The notes below the pieces were generated by a model. The model was not told the DNA's origin, made no database searches, and saw nothing but the letters and a program-made list of their open reading frames with translations. Made by a program: the position numbers and the translations under genes. A stretch of 64,000 nucleotides of DNA from an uncultured Mucispirillum sp. (lineage in GTDB: Bacteria; Chrysiogenota; Deferribacteres; Deferribacterales; Mucispirillaceae), in the NCBI GenBank assembly GCA_944323205.1, contig CALURO010000010.1, positions 1 through 64,000 on the forward strand. Direction: 5' to 3'. Each line of letters begins with the position of its first letter. The stretch's first letter is position 1. Of this stretch, positions 43,551 through 52,813 are shown one piece after another.

Positions 43551-44324
43551 TTACTTTTTTCTTTCAATTCTTGCCCATGCATTATGGTTGTGTATTGATT
43601 CCATATTTTCACATTCTACTTCAAACCATGTGATTCTATCATCATTCATAAGTTTTTCTGCTAAACTGCGAACAATATCTTCTACAAATGCAGGGTTATC
43701 ATAAGCATATTCTGTAACATATTTTTCATCTTCTCTTTTTAAAAGAGAGTAAATAGCAGAACTTGCTGAGCTTTCTGCAATTTCTATTAAATCTTCTATC
43801 CACACTGTTTTATTAAAACGCACCGAAATAGAAGCGATACTTCTTTGGTTATGGGCTCCATATTCTGATATTTCCTTAGAACATGGGCATAATGACTGAA
43901 CAGGCACTTTTACTGTTAATACAAAATCAAGGCCTTTATCAGAGCAGCTGCCAGAAAATATACAATTATAATCCATAAGTGACTTCATTTTAGATACGGG
44001 AGCAGTTTTTTCCATAAAATAAGGAAATGATAATGATATATAAGAAGAATCTGACGAAAGCCTTTCACGCATATCCTGCAAAATAGAGCCTGCACTATGG
44101 ATATCCATATTATCTTTATACTTATTTAATATTTCTATAAACCTAGACATATGAGTACCTTTATACTGATGTGGCAGCATAACACTCATTGTGATTTTTG
44201 CAGTAGTATGTTGAACACCTTTATTTCTATCTTTTAAAGATACAGGGTAGACAATATCTTTTATACCTACCTGGTCTATATCTATATTTCTTGTATCTTT
44301 TGAGCTTTGTATATCTTCAAGCAT
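43551..44324 (-). CDS. folE2: GTP cyclohydrolase IB (FolE2)
   Basis: Converts GTP to 7,8-dihydroneopterin triphosphate, the first step of folate (and queuosine) synthesis, using the metal-flexible type IB enzyme. The 257-residue protein has the typical PVSLKDRNKGVQHTTAKITM near residue 30, CPCSKEISEYGAHNQRS (metal Cys) near 150 and ENMESIHNHNAWA at the C-terminus. FolE2 is often made when zinc is low, but no Zur box was recognised here. It follows the TPR gene by 9 bases. Confidence 0.94.
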   Translation of the reverse strand: MLEDIQSSKDTRNIDIDQVGIKDIVYPVSLKDRNKGVQHTTAKITMSVMLPHQYKGTHMSRFIEILNKYKDNMDIHSAGSILQDMRERLSSDSSYISLSFPYFMEKTAPVSKMKSLMDYNCIFSGSCSDKGLDFVLTVKVPVQSLCPCSKEISEYGAHNQRSIASISVRFNKTVWIEDLIEIAESSASSAIYSLLKREDEKYVTEYAYDNPAFVEDIVRSLAEKLMNDDRITWFEVECENMESIHNHNAWARIERKK

Positions 44325-44333
44325 AAATTCTAC

Positions 44334-45053
44334 TTATCTTCTAGTTATTTTTTGCCTGCCGATTAATGTTTGATACTGTTTTATACCCTCAGGCATTTTA
44401 GCTAAATGCAGCTGCAGCCATAAAGTGTTATAAGCCTGCATTTTAATTTTCTTTCTATTTTTTAAAGCATCACTTGCATTCTGGAGCCTTTCATCTGACG
44501 GTAGTTTTTTCATAGCTTTTGCAAGCACTGCAATTGCACCGTCAACATCACCAGTTTCTGATAAGAAATAAGCATACAGACACTGAGTAAAGCTGTCTTT
44601 TTTATTTGCTTTTGACGATTTTGCCATAACAGCTTTCATATTTTCATAATCTTTTTGACGGTAGTAATATGCAGCAAGCATACTCATTGCCATCCAGTTG
44701 CTTTTCATAGCTTTTTTAAGATAAGGTAAAGCCTCATCAAATCTTTTATTAGCATATAATATTATGCCTATTTGAGAATCTATCTGTTCTCTCACTAAAA
44801 ACTGCCATCTAGAATATTTATAGCCTGTTTTTAATTTTTCTATTGCAATATCTGTTTTGCCTGATTTTATATCTTTTTCGGTAGAGTTAAATATTTCTGT
44901 TAATTTTTTCATAAAGTGGCGTCCCATGAAAAAATTAAACACTAATACACCTGCAACAAATGTTAAACTGGCAAGCACATAACTTGGATATATTAAAAAG
45001 CCTAAATAACCTGTAACAATACCAACTAACAAACCTATCAATAATGTATACAT
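44334..45053 (-). CDS. TPR-repeat membrane protein
   Basis: A 239-residue protein with two N-terminal membrane helices (residues 1-25 and 28-47) followed by tetratricopeptide-like helical pairs (about 70-195: QIGIILYANKRFDEALPYLKK, CLYAYFLSETGDVDGAIAVL). TPR domains mediate protein contacts; the partner is unknown. No motif of a known family is seen beyond that. It lies in a leftward run khpB - YHS - TPR - folE2. Confidence 0.7.
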   Translation of the reverse strand: MYTLLIGLLVGIVTGYLGFLIYPSYVLASLTFVAGVLVFNFFMGRHFMKKLTEIFNSTEKDIKSGKTDIAIEKLKTGYKYSRWQFLVREQIDSQIGIILYANKRFDEALPYLKKAMKSNWMAMSMLAAYYYRQKDYENMKAVMAKSSKANKKDSFTQCLYAYFLSETGDVDGAIAVLAKAMKKLPSDERLQNASDALKNRKKIKMQAYNTLWLQLHLAKMPEGIKQYQTLIGRQKITRR

Positions 45054-45067
45054 TATATCTCCTAAAA

Positions 45068-45328
45068 CTAACGACTTGTATTATCGTCTATAAACTTATT
45101 TTTACATTCTTCTGAGCAAAAGTAATATATTTTATCATGCAGTCTTACTTTATATTTAGTTGTTTCTTCAACATAAGAGCCACAGACTGCGTCCTGTTTC
45201 ATTTCTACAGCTTTTAATTCTTCATTATTATCTGCATACTTCTGCTCGTCCTGTTTTTTATCTTTTATTTTAAAAAAAACATAAATGCCTGCAAGTATTG
45301 CTGCCAGCACAAAAATTTTTGCAACCAT
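45068..45328 (-). CDS. YHS/TRASH-type small membrane protein
   Basis: An 86-residue protein with one N-terminal membrane helix (residues 4-20) and a C-terminal YHS-like metal-binding domain: AVCGSYVEETTKYKVRLHDK and YFCSEECKNKFID, with Cys at three positions. Such domains bind heavy metals or act in metal trafficking. Its start overlaps the stop of khpB by one base. Metal and role are unknown. Confidence 0.8.
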   Translation of the reverse strand: MVAKIFVLAAILAGIYVFFKIKDKKQDEQKYADNNEELKAVEMKQDAVCGSYVEETTKYKVRLHDKIYYFCSEECKNKFIDDNTSR

Positions 45329-46020
45329 TAGTTTTCTTCTCTATTATTATATCTATAATTTCTTCTATTATTAAATCTGCCTTTACTGCCTTTTGGTTTA
45401 TCTGGCACAATAGATACTTGTTTTAATGGGCCTTCGCCTGTAGAAATAGTTGTTATACCCGGCACATTTTTTAATGCTATATGTATTTCTTTTCTTAATA
45501 TACTGCTCATTGGTGACAGCTTAAATGGTCTGCCTGATTTTTTAACTTTTTCTGCCATTGAGAGAGCTTTTGCAACATTTTCTTCCACTCTGCGTTTTCT
45601 ATAACTTCCAACATCTACAATAAGGCTTATTTCACTATCATCTGGTAAGTTTATCATTTTATCAAATACATACTGTAGAGCATCAAGAGTTTGAGCTGAT
45701 TTACCTATTAACAGTTCTGGTGTTTGAGTTTCTATATTTAATAAAAGTCTGTTGTCATATTCCTCTATACTTACATGTGCATCTGTAAATCCTGCTTTTT
45801 CTAAAAGCTCGTTAAGCATAAGTTTAGCTTTTTTCTTTATGTACTCTAATTCGTTATAAGTAATTTTTAATTTTGCACTTTTTCTGCCAATACCAAAAAG
45901 CCCCTTAGAGCCTTGCTCAATCACTTCATAGCTGATATAATCAGCAGGAACATTCTGCTGTTTTGTAAACTGAGAGATAATCTCTTCTACACTATCTCCT
46001 TCCACTTCAAAAATTCTCAT
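45328..46020 (-). CDS. khpB: RNA-binding protein KhpB (Jag)
   Basis: A cytoplasmic RNA-binding protein that in many bacteria acts with KhpA on cell-division and sRNA functions. The 230-residue protein has an N-terminal Jag domain (residues 1-50, EQGSKGLFGIGRKSAKL), a type II KH domain (about 70-150, LIGKSAQTLDALQYVF) and an R3H domain (about 165-210, SSILRKEIHIAL). The Arg/Asn-rich C-terminus (RFNNRRNYRYNNREEN) is low complexity. Placement directly after yidC is the usual order. Confidence 0.92.
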   Translation of the reverse strand: MRIFEVEGDSVEEIISQFTKQQNVPADYISYEVIEQGSKGLFGIGRKSAKLKITYNELEYIKKKAKLMLNELLEKAGFTDAHVSIEEYDNRLLLNIETQTPELLIGKSAQTLDALQYVFDKMINLPDDSEISLIVDVGSYRKRRVEENVAKALSMAEKVKKSGRPFKLSPMSSILRKEIHIALKNVPGITTISTGEGPLKQVSIVPDKPKGSKGRFNNRRNYRYNNREEN

Positions 46021-46057
46021 AATATAACCTCGTATTAAATACTAGTTTGTTCTTTAC

Positions 46058-47590
46058 CTATTTTCGTTTGTTAATTATATACTGCTGAATAATAGACAGC
46101 ACATTGTTTGTAAGCCAGTAAAGCACAAGACCTGACTGAAAGTTTATAAATAAAAATGTAAATATAACAGGCATAGCTAAAAATATTTTCTGCTGCACAG
46201 GGTCTGCAGTAGATGGTGTCATTTTCTGCTGAATAAACATAGTTATACCCATAACTATTGGTGTAATATAATATGGGTCTTTTGCAGATAAGTCCACAAT
46301 CCAGCCAAAGAATGGTGCACCTTTTAACTCTAATGATAAAAGAAGAGCTTTATATAATGCAAAAAATATTGGTATTTGTAAAAGCAGAGGAAAACAGCCG
46401 CTTAATGGGTTTACTTTATGTTCCTTATATAAATCCATTGTTGCCTGATTAAGTTTTGCAGGGTCATTTTTATATTTCTCCCTTAATTCTAAAACTTTTG
46501 GCTGTATTTTAGTCATTTCTTTCATTGATACCATACTTTTTAATGTAAGTGGTAATGTTAATACTTTTACAATAATAGTAAGTATAATAATAGCTATACC
46601 ATAGTTATGGAATATATCATTTAAGAAATTTAAAATATAAAGCATAGGGATAGCTATAAAATAAAACCAGCCGTAATCCATACTTTTCTGCAGAGAAAGC
46701 CCTAAATCTTTTAACTGGTCATAATATTTAGGACCAACATAAAAATCAAAAACTGCCTGATATCTGCTGCCCGGATTTACTATAAAATCAGTATTAATTG
46801 AAGCAACTGCAGATTTATTTTCTGGGAATATTTCTGCTTTTTTAAATAAATCATTACTTGCCGCAGCAAATAAGAAATATTTAGAAGTATAACCTGCCCA
46901 TACTGCTTTATCTAAAACTTCACTGTCTGTATCATTGATTTTTACTCTGTAAGTTTTGCCACCATTAGAAATAACTGCACCTTCAAAAACATAAGTTGCA
47001 TCTTCAAAACCAGAGCCTAGTTTTGGACCTATATTTATTTTAACAGGCACATTTAATGAGTTTGTGCCTGTGTTTGTAACATCAATAGTAGATTTTATTA
47101 AATATGAATTATCAAATAACTGATATGATTTATTAATAATTAAAGTGCCGCTTTGAGCTGTAAAAGTAACAACTTTACTATCCTGCAAATGCATTACTTT
47201 TTTTGTATAGCCGGTCGTTACTGGTGTTAAAATTTTTGCATAATCTGATGTTCCATTTTTATTAAAAGTAACAAATCCGCCTTCAGTATCGATCCACTCA
47301 GGAAGAGCAACACTTCTAATATCACCTGTTGATGTATTAAAAGTAACTTCCATTAATTTTGATTTTTCAAGTGTTAATTCTTCTGGAGCTGATGCCTGCA
47401 ATTCCTGATTAATATTAGCAGGTGTTACATTATCAACTGCTGCATTTTCTACTGGTGCCTGTGGTATTTTAGAAACTGTTGCATTATCTTGAACAGGCTC
47501 AACTGGCGCAAACATAGGTGCTATAAAATAAGTCCAGCCTATTAATACTACAAAACTAAGCACTAAAGCTATAACGGTCCTTTTATCCAT
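46058..47590 (-). CDS. yidC: Membrane protein insertase YidC
   Basis: Inserts and folds inner-membrane proteins, alone or with Sec. The 510-residue protein starts with a transmembrane anchor (TVIALVLSFVVLIGWTYF), then a periplasmic beta-sandwich domain (about 60-310), then five membrane helices with the conserved core LTLPLTLKSMVSMKEMTKIQ and GCFPLLLQIPIFFALYKALL. This is the long Gram-negative form. It is flanked by yidD and khpB, 31 and 37 bases away. Confidence 0.96.
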   Translation of the reverse strand: MDKRTVIALVLSFVVLIGWTYFIAPMFAPVEPVQDNATVSKIPQAPVENAAVDNVTPANINQELQASAPEELTLEKSKLMEVTFNTSTGDIRSVALPEWIDTEGGFVTFNKNGTSDYAKILTPVTTGYTKKVMHLQDSKVVTFTAQSGTLIINKSYQLFDNSYLIKSTIDVTNTGTNSLNVPVKINIGPKLGSGFEDATYVFEGAVISNGGKTYRVKINDTDSEVLDKAVWAGYTSKYFLFAAASNDLFKKAEIFPENKSAVASINTDFIVNPGSRYQAVFDFYVGPKYYDQLKDLGLSLQKSMDYGWFYFIAIPMLYILNFLNDIFHNYGIAIIILTIIVKVLTLPLTLKSMVSMKEMTKIQPKVLELREKYKNDPAKLNQATMDLYKEHKVNPLSGCFPLLLQIPIFFALYKALLLSLELKGAPFFGWIVDLSAKDPYYITPIVMGITMFIQQKMTPSTADPVQQKIFLAMPVIFTFLFINFQSGLVLYWLTNNVLSIIQQYIINKRK

Positions 47591-47621
47591 ATATAAAAAA
47601 TCCTTAAATATTTAATATTCC

Positions 47622-47822
47622 CTATTTAACAGGGTCATAACCACCCTTACAGAATGGATTGCAACGCAGAATACGCCATACAGTTAAGAAAAAACCTTTA
47701 ATAAAGCCTTTTTTTTGAAAAGCCTCTATAGCATAACTTGAGCAGCTTGGATAAAAACGGCAGTGATTGCCAAGATATGGAGAAATACAATATTTATAGC
47801 ATTTAATTAGCATTACTGCCAT
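47622..47822 (-). CDS. yidD: Membrane protein insertion efficiency factor YidD
   Basis: A small membrane-associated protein that helps YidC. The 66-residue product has the family core YCISPYLGNHCRFYPSCSSYA, with its Cys residues, and ILRCNPFCKGGYDPV. The ATG at 47822 gives the normal 12-residue lead to ISP; the frame continues up to 47876 but would overlap rnpA more. It overlaps rnpA by 20 bases. Confidence 0.9.
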   Translation of the reverse strand: MAVMLIKCYKYCISPYLGNHCRFYPSCSSYAIEAFQKKGFIKGFFLTVWRILRCNPFCKGGYDPVK

Positions 47823-48174
47823 ATTCTTTGGATACAATAACTTTAAAAAGCGAAAGAACTTCATTTTTAATTTCATTAAAATCAGCTCCTGCAGCTTGTG
47901 GCAGCACTCGTATAATTATAGATACATTTGCAGGCAGTAAATTTCTATTCTGCCTGTATATCTCTCTTAATCTTCGTTTTAGCTTGTTACGCTCAACTGC
48001 TGATTTACTAACCTTTTTACTGACTGTAAAACCTGCTTTGCCTACACTACCCAATATGTTATAATATATTATAAACATTGAGCCTGAAACTCGTTTCCCC
48101 GTATATATTGCTGTAAATTCTTTTGATTTACACACATGCAGGCTACGGGGAAAACATTCAGATTTAAATTGCAA
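47803..48174 (-). CDS. rnpA: Ribonuclease P protein component
   Basis: The protein part of RNase P, which matures tRNA 5' ends. [24 protein letters not shown] is the RNP signature (about residues 55-80). No ATG is available in frame: a TTG at 48174 gives [20 protein letters not shown], which fits the family start (FPR...L...EF), 123 residues. This overlaps the rpmH end by 11 bases. The GTG at 48243 would lie deep inside rpmH and is unlikely. Start confidence is moderate. Confidence 0.88.
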   Translation of the reverse strand: MQFKSECFPRSLHVCKSKEFTAIYTGKRVSGSMFIIYYNILGSVGKAGFTVSKKVSKSAVERNKLKRRLREIYRQNRNLLPANVSIIIRVLPQAAGADFNEIKNEVLSLFKVIVSKEYGSNAN

Positions 48175-48304
48175 GGCGTTTACGACCTTTTGCGCGTCTT
48201 CTTTTGATAACAAGTCTGCCACCCTTAGTAGCCATTCTTGCACGAAAACCTTGTTTACGAACTTTTTTTAAGTTGGTACGCTTTGCCAAAGTAAGCTGTG
48301 CCAT
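48164..48304 (-). CDS. rpmH: 50S ribosomal protein L34
   Basis: A 46-residue ribosomal protein with the usual [20 protein letters not shown], then [14 protein letters not shown] 48304 follows GGAGG by six bases; the upstream extension in the same frame has no ribosome site. It heads the conserved block rpmH-rnpA-yidD-yidC-khpB. Confidence 0.97.
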   Translation of the reverse strand: MAQLTLAKRTNLKKVRKQGFRARMATKGGRLVIKRRRAKGRKRLAI

Positions 48305-48331
48305 CTTTTGCCTCCATAAATTTATAAGAAT

Positions 48332-48347
48332 GTCTGATATTTCAGAC
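48332..48347 (-). promoter_or_regulatory. Hairpin in the rpmH leader
   Basis: GTCTGA-TATT-TCAGAC is a perfect 6-bp stem about 28 bases before the rpmH ATG. It could affect expression of this ribosomal operon or be the end of an upstream transcript. No further evidence. Confidence 0.3.
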
Positions 48348-48446
48348 CCACTTTTTATACAATGAAAAATGATAATAAGAATTTTATATAAAATTGTCAA
48401 ATAAAATTTTAAATGTTTTTAAAATTTCTATTAAATTATTCTTTTT

Positions 48447-50087
48447 CTATATAAACTGCACACCAATTTTTCCATTTGGAAATATTGTAAACCTGCCTGT
48501 TTTATTACCAGCACTATATTTTCTATTATCAAAAATAACATGCATACTGTTTAATATGCTTTTGACAATATAGTTACAGTTATCAAGCACTTCTTCACCA
48601 TTAATTGATAGACCTGTAATTTTGCTGCATAATAATACATCATCATTACATGATATATCAAAAGTTATATACATTAATGGTTTATCAGCAAATATATGGT
48701 CAAATTCATCTGCTGCAGCTATTAAATTAACAGCTTCTGCACTTTCATCTCCATCTTCTACTGCATAAAAAATATCAAAAACAAATTCTTTATAAGCAAG
48801 CGATGATGTATCTACCTGATTTTCACCATTATTTTTAAAATAAAATAATACCGAAAATAAATTAAGTTCATCTACTTTTTCTCCAAAGTAGTCATACATT
48901 GCAGGGTAATATTTACCATACTGAGAGCCTAATTCTTCCATATAACTTTCATCATTTATATCATCAAGGGTATCTTCTATAATATTTACTTCTATAAAGG
49001 GATTATTTTTAGTATTATAATATGGGTAAACCATTGTAAAATTTTCTGTATTTTGAATAAGCACCATTCCATTATCCCATTTTTCCACTGGGCTTAAAAT
49101 ATCAGCATGAAGTTTATTCATATAATTTAAAGCATATTCTTTTTCGTTACCCTGCTCTGGAAAATAATCATTATCTTCATCATCATAATAATGTTCATGC
49201 TCACAGCTTTCATCATGAATATGCTCATATTCTTCATCAAACTCGTCTTCTTCTACAGGGTAATATGTTATACCATATCTGCCGTCTTTAAAAAGAGTAA
49301 CTGTAAATCCAGATATATCATAAGCAGGAATATTTGATAAAAGCTCGTTAATTTCATTAGTAAATGATTTACCTTCTTTATAAAGTTCTGTAAAATCCAT
49401 TTCTTCTATTCCATTTTCAGAAAGCATTAAAAAAGATATTTCCTGCTTTGTATCAAGCCTGCCATCAATGACCGCAAATGTGCAGTTTAATATCTGCCAG
49501 TTTAAGTCATAGTCTACCATTAATTTTGCTGATAATTTTCTTAAAGCAGCTATTTCTTTATCCTGTGATTTACCTTTATTTACTAATGCAGGCTCATCTT
49601 TTCTATAAATTAGTCTAGATGCTCCAGTTAATTTTTCAAAAACAAATTCTACTTCATCATCACCAAAGCCGATAATTGCATAACCATCTTTCCCGTCAGA
49701 AAGGTAAAGTCCGTAAAAAATATCATATTTATTATCACTGCTTTCATTACCGCCAAGCACTTCAAGACCATACATATCATCTATAATTACATTTCTAGCA
49801 GCATAAAGCTCAGATGATGAATTATCAAAAAGATTATCAAATACAACTTCCAGTTTATCCTGTATTTCATAGGGAGTGCAGCCTTCTGCTTCCATAACTG
49901 ATAACATATAATGGCTTGAACCATCAGCCCATGAAAAACATATTCCATTTTCTGCTGCAGCTTCTATAGTTATGTCTGTATCATCAATATTTTCTATAAT
50001 ATTAAATTTTAAATTAGCTTTATTTATATTTTCTTTTTTTAATGCTGGAAATGCTTTTTTTATTGCAGACAGCCAGTTATTTACCAT
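48447..50087 (-). CDS. Uncharacterised acidic 546-aa protein
   Basis: No recognised family. A cytoplasmic, strongly acidic protein without signal or membrane segment. It appears built of two or three related alpha/beta units, each ending in a strand like VTLFKDGRYGITYYP (about 265-280) or RFTIFPNGKIGVQFI (C-terminus), with helices such as SFTNEINELLSNI before them; this resembles YezG/DUF600-type immunity folds. Residues about 285-310 form a His/Asp/Glu cluster (EEYEHIHDESCEHEHYYDDE) that may bind metal. It lies alone between rpmH and fabI. Function unknown. Confidence 0.55.
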   Translation of the reverse strand: MVNNWLSAIKKAFPALKKENINKANLKFNIIENIDDTDITIEAAAENGICFSWADGSSHYMLSVMEAEGCTPYEIQDKLEVVFDNLFDNSSSELYAARNVIIDDMYGLEVLGGNESSDNKYDIFYGLYLSDGKDGYAIIGFGDDEVEFVFEKLTGASRLIYRKDEPALVNKGKSQDKEIAALRKLSAKLMVDYDLNWQILNCTFAVIDGRLDTKQEISFLMLSENGIEEMDFTELYKEGKSFTNEINELLSNIPAYDISGFTVTLFKDGRYGITYYPVEEDEFDEEYEHIHDESCEHEHYYDDEDNDYFPEQGNEKEYALNYMNKLHADILSPVEKWDNGMVLIQNTENFTMVYPYYNTKNNPFIEVNIIEDTLDDINDESYMEELGSQYGKYYPAMYDYFGEKVDELNLFSVLFYFKNNGENQVDTSSLAYKEFVFDIFYAVEDGDESAEAVNLIAAADEFDHIFADKPLMYITFDISCNDDVLLCSKITGLSINGEEVLDNCNYIVKSILNSMHVIFDNRKYSAGNKTGRFTIFPNGKIGVQFI

Positions 50088-50140
50088 AATTATTTAATCC
50101 TTACCAGTTTTATTATTTACAGCTTTGTTGAATATTAAAA

Positions 50141-50163
50141 AAGGCGATTTAAATAATCGCCTT
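50141..50163 (-). terminator. Intrinsic terminator of fabI
   Basis: 9-bp stem AAGGCGATT / AATCGCCTT with a 5-base loop, 18 bases after the fabI stop. On the minus strand the stem is followed by TTTTTTAATA. Confidence 0.8.
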
Positions 50164-50180
50164 AAAATGCTGATTAATTT

Positions 50181-50945
50181 TTACATTGCAGTAATATTAA
50201 ATCCACCATCCACATATACAACTGAACCTGTAATATTCTTAGCTTTTGGACTTAAAAGAAAAGCGGCCATATTACCACAGTCATCAATATCTACATTTCT
50301 ACCAAGTGGTATGCGTGGCTCATTTGATGAAAGCATAGATTTAAAACCGGAAATACCTGCCGCAGATAATGTTTTGATAGGACCTGCTGATACAGCATTA
50401 ATTCTTTTACCAGTTTTACCTAAATCTACAGCTAAGTAACGAACAGTAGCTTCAAGGGCTGCTTTTGCAACACCCATAACATTATAGTTAGGCACAACTT
50501 TTTCACTGCCATAGTATGTTAAAGTGATAACACTTGCATCATCATTCATAATTCTTTCAAATTTTTTCACTACTGCAATTAATGTATATACACTTATATT
50601 CATAGCAACAAGAAAATCATCTCTTGTAACTTCCATAAATCTGCCGGAAAGGGCTTCTCTTGAAGCAAATGCAACAGAGTGAACTATAATATCTATTTTA
50701 CCAAATTTTTCTTCATATTTATTGACAAGGCTTTCTATTGCCTCATCACTTGATAAATCACATTCTTCAACAAATGCAGCACCTAATTCTTCTGCAATAG
50801 GTTTTACACGTTTTTCATGAACTGCAGCATAAGATAATGCAACATCTGCACCTTCTGCTTTTAACTGTTTTGCAATGCCGTAAGCAATACTTAAGTTACT
50901 TGCAACACCGAAAACTAAAGCTTTTTTACCTTCTAAAATACCCAT
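50181..50945 (-). CDS. fabI: Enoyl-[acyl-carrier-protein] reductase FabI
   Basis: NADH-dependent last step of each fatty acid elongation round. The 254-residue SDR protein has GVASNLSIAYGIAKQL near 10, the Tyr-x6-Lys pair (YNVMGVAK, about 155-162) and SAGPIKTLSAAGISGF near 190, typical of FabI. ATG 50945 has AAAGGTG upstream; a GTG nine bases earlier overlaps that ribosome site. Monocistronic with a terminator. Confidence 0.95.
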   Translation of the reverse strand: MGILEGKKALVFGVASNLSIAYGIAKQLKAEGADVALSYAAVHEKRVKPIAEELGAAFVEECDLSSDEAIESLVNKYEEKFGKIDIIVHSVAFASREALSGRFMEVTRDDFLVAMNISVYTLIAVVKKFERIMNDDASVITLTYYGSEKVVPNYNVMGVAKAALEATVRYLAVDLGKTGKRINAVSAGPIKTLSAAGISGFKSMLSSNEPRIPLGRNVDIDDCGNMAAFLLSPKAKNITGSVVYVDGGFNITAM

Positions 50946-51032
50946 AGAACGCACCTTTATTTATTAAATATTATTAGACAATATACCCCTAATCTGCAAA
51001 ATAGCAAGAGTTTTTTTAAGTAAATGCACTAT

Positions 51033-52772
51033 TTAACTGATATTGAAAAACTTTTCAAAAAATGTTGTTAATTTTCCAGCAATTTTATTTTTCTTTTCAT
51101 GCCGATTTTCCGTTTTACTAAACCTCGAAATTGGTGGTAGCAGTTTATCAAAATCAACACCACTTGTTTTTATTTCTCCATCTCTAAAAGCATTATTAAT
51201 AAAAGTTTTAGTTTCTTCTTCTTTTAGTTTTTCTTCATTTATTATATTTGTAATTTCTTTCTCTTTTTCATTTTCTATATAGTTTTGCCAACGGATATAG
51301 CCATCTTCTTCACTTTCAATATGTGTAGAATTAATAAACTGTTCTATCAGCTCCTTTTTGTTTCTTAATTGTATAGTAGAATCTATTGTTTTATAAATTT
51401 TTACAGAAAGCTCTTCATCTTTTTTATTATTTAATAAATACTGCATAACAAGTTTTAAAATATAATCAATATTTACTTCCACCTGTTTAATAAGCTCTAT
51501 TTCAAATACTATATCATCTAATATACTTTCTTTCTCACTTTCTTCTTTTTTTACAAATGTACTATATAAATCAATATATATACTTTGATAATCTTGTAAA
51601 TCTCGTTCTTTATTTTCTTTTATAAATGGGTCATTTACTATAAATTCTTCAAAAGTTGATAATATATTTCTAAATTTTAAAATTACACCAAATAATTTAA
51701 TAAATTCTTTTATATCTTGTTCTGTTATAATTTCACTATTTAGTGGGTATTTATCATAAAGTTTATTTAGATAATCAATATATCCAAAAATATGTTCCCC
51801 ATTTTCATCATATCCATAAAAATAGCTGTTAAAACTTTTTAATAATACAATATTTTCAGCATCTTTATTACCAAATAAAGCAATGGCATTTTCTACATCT
51901 TTTACAAGATTTCTAAAACATATTATATTTCCAAAAGTTTTTACTGAATTTAATATTCTATTAGTTCTTGAAAAAGCCTGAATCAATGAATGATATTTTA
52001 AATTTTTATCTACCCATAAGGTATTTAATGTTTTAGCATCAAACCCAGTTAAAAACATATTTACAACTATTAATAAATCAATCTCTTTATTTTTCATTCT
52101 TTGAGAAATATCTTTATAATAATTTTCAAATTTTTCGCTGCTTGTGTCAAAAGATGTATTAAATATATTATTATAATCAGCTATTGCACTATCTAAAAAC
52201 TCTCTACTGCCTACATCAAGATTTTCTGTATCTATGCTTTCATCATCAATATATCCATTTTCTTCTTCATTAGGGTTAAAGCTAAATATTGTAGCAATTC
52301 TTAATAGTTCACTACCTGTATTTAATTTTTTAAAAATATTATAATACTTTATGGCTGCTTCAATACTGCTTACTGCTAATATTGAATTAAACCCATTTAC
52401 TCTTTTTCCAGATAAGGCATACAAACTATTTCTTTTTGTTTTAATATCAAAATTTTGCAATATATAAGCTGCTATATTAGTAAGCCTTTTTTCATATAAA
52501 AAAACTTCTTCTTTATTAATGGCTGGCACTTTTTTATCTTCTATTTCATCTTTATTTTTAAAAGTATTATGATATTCTACTTTAAAAGGAAGAACAGTTT
52601 CATCATGTATTGCATCTACTATTGTATAAGTATGTAGCTTATTACCAAATACCTGTGGTGTGGTTTTTCCTTGAAGTTTATTAATATTTGACGCATTTTC
52701 TTTAAAAATAGGAGTGCCAGTAAAGCCAAATATAGCGTATTTTTTAAAATGTTTAGTTATATTTGTATGCAT
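51033..52772 (-). pseudogene. hsdR: 3' part of frameshifted type I hsdR (locus 2)
   Basis: Holds the second half of an R subunit: FTGTPIFKEN near its start, SF2 motifs LIVVNMFLTGFDAKTL and WVDKNLKYHSLIQAFSRTNR, and a long helical C-terminal domain. Reading upstream in this frame past the first ATG gives V-V-I-I-F-D-E-C-H-R-S-Q-F-G, the DEAD/H box, so the coding sequence clearly continues into the 5' part at 52814. The real start is not here. With the frame shift restored the protein would be about 1000 residues. Confidence 0.75.
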
Positions 52773-52813
52773 TTCTCCAAACTGAGACCTGTGGCATTCA
52801 TCAAATATAATAA

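Noticed and set aside
43560..43612. Longer start for the CptA-like gene inside folE2
   Set aside because: The extra 22 residues are polar, overlap folE2 coding sequence and precede a normal first membrane helix starting at 43546.
48301..48446. Replication origin beside rpmH
   Set aside because: No cluster of DnaA boxes and no dnaA gene; the upstream neighbour is an orphan protein. A single TATCCACAA near 124-132 is not enough.
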